Made by a program: the position numbers and the translations under genes. The notes beneath the pieces are model-generated. The model did not search any database. It was given only the letters and a program-made list of their open reading frames with translations, and was not told the origin of the DNA. A DNA stretch of 6,992 nucleotides from an uncultured Collinsella sp. (lineage in GTDB: Bacteria > Actinomycetota > Coriobacteriia > Coriobacteriales > Coriobacteriaceae). Shown here piece after piece: positions 1-5,667 of the stretch; position 1 is the stretch's first letter; each line of letters opens with the position of its first letter. The DNA lies in the NCBI GenBank assembly GCA_902470915.1, contig CABRIB010000095.1, positions 1 through 6,992 on the forward strand. Reading direction: 5' to 3'.

Positions 1-46
1 TACACAAGGAGTATCGTCGGCAGCGTCAGATGTGTATAAGAGACAG
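1..46 (+). other. Illumina Nextera i5/Read-1 adapter (artificial sequence)
   Basis: Not genomic. Positions 1-5 (TACAC) are the end of the P5 arm. Positions 6-13 (AAGGAGTA) match Nextera i5 index S507, 14-27 (TCGTCGGCAGCGTC) are the Read-1 adapter, and 28-46 (AGATGTGTATAAGAGACAG) are the 19-base Tn5 mosaic end. Genomic sequence starts at 47. Any reading frame that crosses this junction picks up the well-known false peptide ends MYKRQ (plus strand) or LSLIHI (minus strand). Index names are from memory of the Nextera XT set. Confidence 0.98.
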
Positions 47-448
47 CTCCATGTAGGCATCGAGCCCGGCGCCCGCAAGCGCAGACTTAACCAGCTCGGC
101 CGGCGTGGACGTGGCAACGCACATGGCAATGCCCGCCGCCTTCGCCTGCTCCAAAAATGCCAGGAGCCCCTCGCGCGGCGGCACCTTGGAGTAGCCATCA
201 ATCAAAATCTCGCTCAGCTCGCGATAGAGCTCCTCGCCATTCGCTCCAATGTCCCATGTGTCGTGGTAGGCCTGGCACTCGTCCTCGAGCGACAAATGCT
301 CAAACTGGGCAAAATCGTCGACCGTCACGTCGACACCGTGGCGGTGCGATAACTCGGGCTGGGCATAGGCCCAAACGGGGGTGCTATTAACTAGCGTGCC
401 GTCGCAATCGAAAATAAAAGCAACGTTGGGGGCGGCGGTCTGGGACAT
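47..448 (-). CDS. HAD-superfamily hydrolase, subfamily IA-like phosphatase/phosphoglucomutase (3'-truncated)
   Basis: The first 134 residues of a haloacid dehalogenase-like hydrolase are present. HAD motif I is DCDGT at residues 14-18, with D14 the expected nucleophile and D16 the acid/base. It follows the hydrophobic strand VAFIF. Residues about 20-90 would be the alpha-helical C1 cap, then VPPREG (89-94), typical of the entry back into the Rossmann core, and a motif II candidate CVATS with T113. Motifs III (Lys) and IV (acidic pair) are missing because the gene runs into adapter after residue 134, so the substrate cannot be called. Beta-phosphoglucomutase, phosphoglycolate phosphatase and sugar-phosphate phosphatases share this layout. 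The ATG at 448 is chosen because AAAGG (460-456) lies 7 bases upstream. An in-frame TTG at 469 would add 7 residues but has no ribosome binding site. The gene is transcribed divergently from the glycogen genes. A sugar-phosphate substrate would fit this context but is only a guess. Confidence 0.9.
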
Positions 449-470
449 AAACGAACCTTTCGATGTCAAA

Positions 471-501
471 TGGTAAACATCCTGCTAAAAACGTTTTACC
501 A
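471..501. promoter_or_regulatory. Operator-like inverted repeat A
   Basis: TGGTAAAC (471-478) faces GTTTTACCA (493-501) across 14 bases. The left arm lacks one A relative to the consensus TGGTAAAAC seen in repeat B. It lies just upstream of the HAD gene's ribosome binding site, where a bound protein could affect transcription of that gene. The arms repeat the repeat-B motif, which supports a shared DNA-binding protein. The regulator is not identifiable from this window. Confidence 0.45.
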
Positions 502-517
502 AACGTCAGACTAACAA

Positions 518-547
518 TCTTGAAACCCTAATTGGTAAAACTGTCAA
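518..547 (-). promoter_or_regulatory. Possible minus-strand promoter toward the HAD gene
   Basis: A perfect -35 hexamer TTGACA reads on the minus strand at 547-542, between the two arms of inverted repeat B. The -10 is poor: TCAAGA (523-518) at 18 bases is the best I can offer at a near-normal spacing. If real, a protein on repeat B would cover the -35 directly. The call rests on the -35 match and its position. Confidence 0.25.
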
Positions 548-558
548 GAGTTTTACCA
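533..558. promoter_or_regulatory. Operator-like perfect inverted repeat B
   Basis: TGGTAAAAC (533-541), an 8-base spacer, then GTTTTACCA (550-558): 9-bp perfect arms. The left arm extended by one base (532-541) is also the exact reverse complement of 493-502 in repeat A, so the same element occurs repeatedly in alternating orientation. The spacer contains a perfect minus-strand TTGACA. There is no T-tract on either side, so a DNA operator is likelier than a terminator. The family of the binding protein is unknown. Confidence 0.55.
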
Positions 559-624
559 CGGCAATTCTGCCAGTGGTCTAAACATGGCGCTTACCGATTA
601 AACGCCGCCCTAAAACCACTTTCC

Positions 625-654
625 TTCATAAAAGTAACGTACAGGTGTTATCGT
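625..654 (+). promoter_or_regulatory. Possible glgB operon promoter
   Basis: TTCATA (625-630) and TATCGT (649-654) are separated by 18 bases. The -10 candidate is preceded by TG at 646-647, giving the extended -10 pattern TGnTAT. Transcription would start near 661 and leave a leader of about 120 bases before glgB. Hexamer matches are partial, so this is a candidate only. Confidence 0.27.
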
Positions 655-668
655 AGTTTCTGCCGAAA

Positions 669-694
669 GTTCCACCGAGCACGCGAGGTGGAAC
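669..694 (+). promoter_or_regulatory. 8-bp hairpin or palindrome in the presumed glgB leader
   Basis: GTTCCACC (669-676) and GGTGGAAC (687-694) are perfect reverse complements around a 10-base loop. There is no T-tract after it, so it is not an intrinsic terminator. It could be a leader RNA stem-loop or a second operator just downstream of the possible start site. Its sequence is unrelated to repeats A and B. Confidence 0.35.
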
Positions 695-779
695 GAATCA
701 TAGAACTATCGCCGTCCCTTCGATTCGTGCAGCCTTGGACCTTTCGCATCTAGTCACCAAGGCAACACGCTGCCGCGTC

Positions 780-3041
780 ATGATGGGATCAAACGTGAGC
801 GATACAAAGCTAAAGCCAACGGCTAAAAAACCCGCAACCCGTAAAGCCGCCCCGCACGCACCGGAGCTCACCAAGGACGATGTCTATCTATTTGGCATCG
901 GCACGTGGGAGCGCAGCTGGGAAAAGATGGGCGCGCACCCCGACACGCAGAACCGTACGCGCGGCTGGCGCTTTTGCGTTTGGGCGCCCGACGTAAAGAG
1001 CGTGCATGTCATTGGCGAATTTAACGACTGGGATGAGCAAGCCAACCCGCTGGTGCCCGTGCATACGAGCGCTATTTGGGAAGGCTTTATTCCTGGTGCC
1101 GAGCAGGGCCAGCTCTATAAATATCTCATCGAGACCAACGAGGGCGAAAAGCTCTACAAGGCCGATCCGTATGCCTTTAAGGCCGAGTGCCCTCCGGGTA
1201 CCGCCAGCGTGCTGTGGACCCTCGATGGCTATAAGTGGAACGATGCAGCGTGGCTCAAGCGCCGCGCCGGTCATAACCACATGTCGCAGCCCCTTAACAT
1301 CTACGAGGTGCATATTGGCTCGTGGAAGCGTCATGGCGACGCGCCGCAGGGCGAACCGGACGAGTACGGCAACTATCCCGGCCCCATGGATCCCTTCCCC
1401 GCGCAGCGCGGCGAGTTCTACACCTACGACGACCTGTCGGTGGATCTCGTGGATTACGTGCGCGATATGGGCTATACGCATATCGAGGTCATGCCGCTCA
1501 TGGAGCATCCCTTCGATGGCTCCTGGGGCTACCAGACGACCGGCTATTACGCCGCCACGTCGCGCTACGGCAACCCGCAGCAGCTCATGCACTTTATCGA
1601 TGCGTGCCACGAGGCGGGCATCGGTGTGATCATGGACTGGGTGCCCGGCGGTTTTTGCGCCGACTCCCACGGCCTTGCCACCTTTAACGGCCACATGCTG
1701 TTTGAGCACGAGATTCACCCCAACTGGGGCACACATAAGTTCGACTTCGCCCGTGGCGAGGTCCGCTCCTTCCTGGTCTCCAACGTGCTGTACTGGCTCG
1801 AGAACTTCCACGTGGACGGCATTCGCATGGACGGCGTGTCCAGCATGCTGTACCTCAACTTTGGCATCGACGATCCCGGCCAAAAGAAGTTCAACAAGTA
1901 CGGTACCGAGGAGGACCTGGACGCCAGCGCGTTTATCCGTCAGGTCAACTGCGCCGTGGAGGCCCACTACCCCGACGTGATGATGATGGCCGAGGAGTCA
2001 ACCGCGTGGCCGCTCGTGACCTATCCGCCGCAGGACGGCGGCCTGGGCTTCCACTACAAGTGGGACATGGGCTGGATGAACGACACCCTGCACTACATGC
2101 AGACCGATTTTCCGTGGCGCCCCGGCAACCACGGCCTGCTCACGTTCTCCATCATGTACGCCTTTACCGAGAACTTCATTTGCCCACTCAGCCACGACGA
2201 GGTCGTGCACGGCAAGTGCTCGCTGATCGGTCGCATGCCGGGCGACTGGTGGCGCCAGTTTGCCGGCCTGCGCACGCTTGCTTTCTACCAAATGACGCAC
2301 CCCGGTGCCAAGCTCAACTTTATGGGCAACGAGATCGGCCAGTTTATTGAGTGGCGCTACTACGAGTCCATTCAGTGGTTCCTGACCGAGGAGTACGAGA
2401 CCCACCGTCATCATCAGGCGTTTATCAAGGCGCTCAACCACCTGTACACCGCCGAGCCCGCCCTGTACGAGCGCGGCTACACCGACGACGGCTTTACCTG
2501 GATCGACGCGGACAACTCCAAGCAGTCCATCGTGAGCTTTGTGCGCCAGGGCGAGGACGTCGATGACGACCTGGTGATCCTGATCAACTTTGACCCGGCG
2601 AGCTACGAGAGCTTCCGCGTGGGCGTGCCGCGCGGGGGTGACTGGGAGGTCATCTTCGATTCCGACCGTCCCGAGTTCGGTGGCAGCGGATACGCCGGTG
2701 AGGAGCCCTACACCTGTTCGAGCGAGCCCTATCCCTGGAATGGACAGATGGACTCCATCGAGATTAAGGTTCCCGGCCTGGCAGGCGTGGTGCTTAAGCG
2801 CCGCGGTCCCAGCAGCTACAAGCCGCCGGTGGTCGAGGAGCCCAAGGCTGCGCCCAAGAAGCGTACGTCTTCGGTGAAGCCCAAGCCTGCGGCTGCTAAG
2901 AAGGCTCCGGCTAAGGCGAAGGCTGCAAAGCCCACTGCCAAGGCTTCGGCCAAGTCCATCACGGCCAAGAAGGCAGCCACCAAAAAGTCTGCTCCCAAGG
3001 CCAAGACAGCTGCTGCTAAGGCTCCAGCCAAGAAAGCGTAA
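780..3041 (+). CDS. glgB: 1,4-alpha-glucan branching enzyme (GH13_9)
   Basis: GlgB cuts alpha-1,4 chains of glycogen and rejoins them as alpha-1,6 branches in the cytoplasm. A single CBM48-like domain (about 60-150, GWRFCVWAP then GEFNDWD) precedes the catalytic barrel, so the extra N1 domain of E. coli GlgB is absent. YEVHIGSW is at 175-182. Region II GIRMDG gives nucleophile D351, region III MMAEEST gives acid/base E405, and region IV LSHDEVVHG gives D473. Region I reads DWVPGGF (286-292), with Gly291 where E. coli has His. A Pro/Gly-rich insertion of about 20 residues follows residue 185. An all-beta C-terminal domain ends near 680, then a 72-residue Lys/Ala/Pro tail (682-753). With the ATG at 780 the protein is 753 residues. 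No good ribosome binding site marks the start: ATG 783 and GTG 795 (preceded by GGGA 6 bases upstream) are alternatives, and an upstream in-frame TTG at 735 is less likely. It is the first gene of the glycogen operon. Confidence 0.96.
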   Translation: MMGSNVSDTKLKPTAKKPATRKAAPHAPELTKDDVYLFGIGTWERSWEKMGAHPDTQNRTRGWRFCVWAPDVKSVHVIGEFNDWDEQANPLVPVHTSAIWEGFIPGAEQGQLYKYLIETNEGEKLYKADPYAFKAECPPGTASVLWTLDGYKWNDAAWLKRRAGHNHMSQPLNIYEVHIGSWKRHGDAPQGEPDEYGNYPGPMDPFPAQRGEFYTYDDLSVDLVDYVRDMGYTHIEVMPLMEHPFDGSWGYQTTGYYAATSRYGNPQQLMHFIDACHEAGIGVIMDWVPGGFCADSHGLATFNGHMLFEHEIHPNWGTHKFDFARGEVRSFLVSNVLYWLENFHVDGIRMDGVSSMLYLNFGIDDPGQKKFNKYGTEEDLDASAFIRQVNCAVEAHYPDVMMMAEESTAWPLVTYPPQDGGLGFHYKWDMGWMNDTLHYMQTDFPWRPGNHGLLTFSIMYAFTENFICPLSHDEVVHGKCSLIGRMPGDWWRQFAGLRTLAFYQMTHPGAKLNFMGNEIGQFIEWRYYESIQWFLTEEYETHRHHQAFIKALNHLYTAEPALYERGYTDDGFTWIDADNSKQSIVSFVRQGEDVDDDLVILINFDPASYESFRVGVPRGGDWEVIFDSDRPEFGGSGYAGEEPYTCSSEPYPWNGQMDSIEIKVPGLAGVVLKRRGPSSYKPPVVEEPKAAPKKRTSSVKPKPAAAKKAPAKAKAAKPTAKASAKSITAKKAATKKSAPKAKTAAAKAPAKKA
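2823..3038 (+). other. Histone-H1-like Lys/Ala/Pro-rich tail of GlgB
   Basis: Residues 682-753 of GlgB: 72 residues with 21 Lys, 24 Ala, one Arg, two acidic residues and no aromatics, built from degenerate AAK, PAK and TKK units and ending in KAPAKKA. Such tails are known from actinobacterial HU/HupB, AlgP and H1-like proteins, where they bind nucleic acid. They are not part of canonical GlgB. Codon use shifts: 12 of 24 Ala codons are GCT, while the enzyme body prefers GCC. The frame is open to a single TAA, so this is a real extension and not a frameshift artefact as read here. Confidence 0.9.
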
Positions 3042-3066
3042 CAAAGCCGTTACCACTGTAATTACC

Positions 3067-3081
3067 CGCCCCGCGGGGGCG
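3067..3081 (+). promoter_or_regulatory. GC stem-loop after glgB
   Basis: CGCCCC (3067-3072) pairs with GGGGCG (3076-3081) over a 3-base loop. It begins 26 bases after the glgB stop. What follows (TAGGATACATG) has no T-tract, so it is not a canonical intrinsic terminator. It could pause polymerase or protect the 3' end of a processed glgB message. Confidence 0.35.
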
Positions 3082-3099
3082 TAGGATACATGTCATAAC

Positions 3100-3134
3100 C
3101 GTTCCGGGAGAAACATCCCCGGGGGAAAGGAACG
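3100..3134 (+). promoter_or_regulatory. Possible hairpin covering the glgP ribosome binding site
   Basis: CGTTCC (3100-3105) is the exact reverse complement of GGAACG (3129-3134), which includes the GGA of the glgP Shine-Dalgarno AAAGGA (3126-3131), 4 bases before the ATG at 3136. Inside, GGG (3106-3108) can pair with CCC at 3117-3120, and CCCC (3117-3120) is also adjacent to GGGGG (3121-3125), so alternative folds exist. This could lower translation of glgP relative to its neighbours. No ligand-binding motif is recognised. Confidence 0.3.
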
Positions 3135-3135
3135 T

Positions 3136-5562
3136 ATGAATAAGATCTTCGACAACAAACAGGAGTTTACCGAGCTCTATCGCGATGCCGTCATGAGCAT
3201 CAGCGGCAAGAGCGTCGAGGCCGCCAGCGACCTCGATCGCTTTAACGCCCTGGCCAAGCTCGTGGCCGAGAAGGCGCGTACGGTTGCCACCAAGAGTGAC
3301 GCCCGCGCCACCGCCGAGGGCAAAAAGCGCGTGTACTACTTCTCGATCGAGTTTTTGATCGGCCGCCTGCTCGACAACTACCTGCTCAACTTTGGCGTGC
3401 GCGACATGGTCGCCGAGGCGCTCGACGACATGGGCTTCGACCTGTCCGTCATCGAGAACCAGGAGCCCGATCCGGCCCTGGGCAACGGTGGCCTGGGTCG
3501 TCTGGCCGCATGCTTCTTGGATTCCATGGCAGCCGAGGGCATTGCCGGCTACGGCAACGGCATGCGCTACCGTTACGGCCTGTTTAAACAGGAGATTGTC
3601 AACGGCAGCCAGGTCGAGGCCACCGACGAGTGGCTCACCCACGGCTATCCCTGGGAGGTCCGTCGTCAGGATAAAGCCGTGACCATCAAGTTTGGTGGCC
3701 ATGTTGAGGGCTTTGAGGAGAACGGCCGCACGTTCTACCGCACGGTGGACACGCAGGACATCCTGGCCGTCCCCTATGACATCCCCGTTGTGGGCTATGC
3801 CGGCGAGACCGTCAACAAGCTGCGCGTCTGGGCTGCCGAGCCGGTCGAGGAGCACTTCGATCTGGAGGCCTTCAACCGCGGCGACTATGCCCTGGCCGAT
3901 GCCGAGCGCGCCGAGGCCGAGGCCATCAGCGCCATCCTCTACCCCAACGACGCCGGCGAGCACGGCCGTCTGCTGCGCCTGAAGCAGGAGTACCTGTTTG
4001 TCTCGGCCGGCATCTACAGCCTGCTCGACACTTTTGAGAAGGAGCACGGCGAGAACTGGGAGCTGCTGCCGCAGTTTGTGGCCATCCACACCAACGATAC
4101 CCACCCCGCCATGTGCGGCCCCGAGCTCATGCGTATCCTCATCGATGAGAAGAAGCTCGAGTGGGATGACGCCTGGAACATCGTGACGCAGGTCGTGAGC
4201 TACACCAACCACACCATCCTGCCCGAGGCCTTGGAGAAGTGGCCCATCGGCACGTTCTCCAAGCTCCTCCCCCGCGTGTACCAGATCATCGACGAGATCA
4301 GCCGTCGTTGGCACGAGTCGTTCGACACCACGCAGGAGGGCTGGCAGGAGCGTCTGCGCCAGACCGCCATTCTGTGGGACGGCGAGATTCGCATGGCCAA
4401 CCTGTCCGTGATCTGCAGCCATAGCGTCAACGGCGTGGCAAAGATCCACTCCGACATCATCAAGAACATCGTGCTCAAGGACTTCTATGCCCTCACGCCC
4501 GAGAAGTTCAACAACAAGACCAACGGCATCTCGCATCGTCGCTTCTTTGCCGAGGCCAACCCCACCTACGCCAAGCTCGTGACCGAGGCCATTGGCGATG
4601 GCTGGCTGAAGGACGCCTTTGAGCTGGAGAAGCTCAAGGAGTTCCAGAACGACGCCGAGTTCCTCAAGGCTGTGGGTGCCTCCAAGCGCGCCAACAAGGA
4701 GCGCCTGGCCGCCTACGTTAAGGCCGAGACCGGTCTGGTCATCGACCCCAACACCGTCTTCGACGTTCAGGTGAAGCGCTTCCATGCCTATAAGCGCCAG
4801 CTCATGAATATCATGAAGGTGATGGACATCTACAACCGTCGCATCGCCGATCCCAACTTCCACGTGACGCCGACGACCTTCATCTTTAGCGGCAAGGCTG
4901 CCTCGAGCTACACCTTTGCCAAGGAGACCATCCGCCTCATTAACTCCGTGGCCGACGTCATCAACAACGATGCCCGCGTCAACGAGGTCATGAAGGTCTG
5001 CTTTATCCCCAACTTCCGTGTGAGCAACGCTCAGCTCATCTACCCAGCCGCCGAGATCTCGGAGCAGATCTCCACGGCCGGCAAGGAGGCCTCGGGCACG
5101 TCCAACATGAAGCTCATGATGAACGGCGCCATTACGCTGGGCACCCTCGACGGCGCCAACATCGAGATCGCCGACCTGGCCGGCCGCGAGAACGAGGCCA
5201 TCTTTGGCCTGACCGCTCCCGAGGTCGAGCAGCTCTGGGCATCCAACAGCTACTTTGCGTGGGATACCCTCAACGGCGACCGCGAGCGTCTGGGCCGCGT
5301 GATGGACGAGCTCAAGGACAATACGTTTGCCGGTCTTTCGGGCAACTTTGAGAGCATCTACAACGAGCTCATGAACAACAACGACCCCGACCTGGTCATG
5401 GCCGATTTCCGCAGCTACGTCGATGCCTGGGAGAAGCTCACCGGCAGCTACGGCGACCAGGAGACCTGGAACCGCAAGGCCCTGCTCAACACCGCCTCCT
5501 CGGGTTGGTTCTCGAGCGACCGCACCATTCGCGAGTACCGCGACGAGATCTGGCACGCATAA
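3136..5562 (+). CDS. glgP: Glycogen/alpha-glucan phosphorylase (GT35)
   Basis: GlgP removes terminal glucose from alpha-1,4 glucan with inorganic phosphate, giving glucose-1-phosphate; the cofactor is PLP. At 808 residues it is the usual length for bacterial phosphorylases. Family motifs run in order: YYFSIEFLIGR near residue 70, LGNGGLGRLA (115-124), HTNDTHPAM (318-326), the family-typical SYTNHTILPEA shortly after, VKRFHAYKRQ (546-555), whose K547, R548 and K553 match the phosphate-site Lys/Arg/Lys of rabbit phosphorylase, and the PLP signature EASGTSNMK with cofactor lysine K659, followed by LGTLDGANIEI. Many relatives have Glu where this has A551. I see no N-terminal phosphorylation segment as in the muscle enzyme. 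The ATG at 3136 has AAAGGA just upstream. The gene starts 94 bases after glgB and ends 105 before glgC, consistent with one operon. Glycogen versus maltodextrin preference cannot be told from sequence, but the context favours glycogen. Confidence 0.97.
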   Translation: MNKIFDNKQEFTELYRDAVMSISGKSVEAASDLDRFNALAKLVAEKARTVATKSDARATAEGKKRVYYFSIEFLIGRLLDNYLLNFGVRDMVAEALDDMGFDLSVIENQEPDPALGNGGLGRLAACFLDSMAAEGIAGYGNGMRYRYGLFKQEIVNGSQVEATDEWLTHGYPWEVRRQDKAVTIKFGGHVEGFEENGRTFYRTVDTQDILAVPYDIPVVGYAGETVNKLRVWAAEPVEEHFDLEAFNRGDYALADAERAEAEAISAILYPNDAGEHGRLLRLKQEYLFVSAGIYSLLDTFEKEHGENWELLPQFVAIHTNDTHPAMCGPELMRILIDEKKLEWDDAWNIVTQVVSYTNHTILPEALEKWPIGTFSKLLPRVYQIIDEISRRWHESFDTTQEGWQERLRQTAILWDGEIRMANLSVICSHSVNGVAKIHSDIIKNIVLKDFYALTPEKFNNKTNGISHRRFFAEANPTYAKLVTEAIGDGWLKDAFELEKLKEFQNDAEFLKAVGASKRANKERLAAYVKAETGLVIDPNTVFDVQVKRFHAYKRQLMNIMKVMDIYNRRIADPNFHVTPTTFIFSGKAASSYTFAKETIRLINSVADVINNDARVNEVMKVCFIPNFRVSNAQLIYPAAEISEQISTAGKEASGTSNMKLMMNGAITLGTLDGANIEIADLAGRENEAIFGLTAPEVEQLWASNSYFAWDTLNGDRERLGRVMDELKDNTFAGLSGNFESIYNELMNNNDPDLVMADFRSYVDAWEKLTGSYGDQETWNRKALLNTASSGWFSSDRTIREYRDEIWHA

Positions 5563-5596
5563 AGCGCGCGAGCTCCCTTTGCAGCACGGCATTATT

Positions 5597-5627
5597 CGAC
5601 GGGCGCGACCGAGCGCCGCGCCCGTCG
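5597..5627 (+). promoter_or_regulatory. Strong GC stem-loop between glgP and glgC
   Basis: CGACGGGCGCG (5597-5607) and CGCGCCCGTCG (5617-5627) form a perfect 11-bp stem with a 9-base loop. It is the strongest hairpin in the window and begins 34 bases after the glgP stop. The sequence after it (CTAATGGGTTTAGG) lacks a run of T, so it is at most a leaky terminator. A processing or mRNA-stability element separating glgP from glgC-glgD expression is equally possible. Confidence 0.5.
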
Positions 5628-5653
5628 CTAATGGGTTTAGGAACATCGATGAC

Positions 5654-5661
5654 AGAAGGAG
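5654..5661 (+). promoter_or_regulatory. Strong ribosome binding site of glgC
   Basis: AGAAGGAG lies 6 bases before the ATG at 5668. It is the best Shine-Dalgarno of the four glycogen genes and fixes the glgC start. An out-of-frame ATG at 5649 lies before it, and the surrounding ATCGATGA occurs twice (5645-5652 and 5664-5671), but only the second copy is correctly spaced. Confidence 0.8.
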
Positions 5662-5667
5662 AAATCG

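Larger units (their letters stand above)
449..779. other. Divergent intergenic region between the HAD gene and glgB
   Basis: This 331-base gap is visibly more AT-rich than the flanking genes and should contain the promoters for both directions. The half next to the HAD gene (471-558) holds four TGGTAAAAC-like half-sites. The middle has a possible plus-strand promoter, and the glgB-proximal part has an 8-bp hairpin. Reading frames through it (for example 532-753 on the plus strand) have no ribosome binding site and no recognisable protein. I see no RNA gene or T-tract terminator here. Confidence 0.7.

Noticed and set aside
32..352. Plus-strand open frame beginning MYKRQ
   Set aside because: Its start codon and first residues are adapter sequence, and the rest is antisense to the HAD gene.
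532..753. Possible small protein in the intergenic region
   Set aside because: No ribosome binding site or recognisable protein feature; it crosses the operator-like repeat, the possible promoter and the hairpin.
735..779. Earlier TTG start for glgB adding 15 residues
   Set aside because: No ribosome binding site precedes 735 and the added residues match no domain; ATG 780 (or GTG 795) is more plausible.
888..3056. Two antisense open frames opposite glgB (888-1967 and 1998-3056)
   Set aside because: Same codon-bias shadow effect; the second includes a Leu/Gly/Ser-rich stretch that is simply the complement of the Lys/Ala tail. No motifs or ribosome binding sites.
3067..3081. Intrinsic terminator after glgB
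   Set aside because: The stem is GC-rich but no T-tract follows, and glgP begins 54 bases later on the same strand; kept only as a stem-loop.
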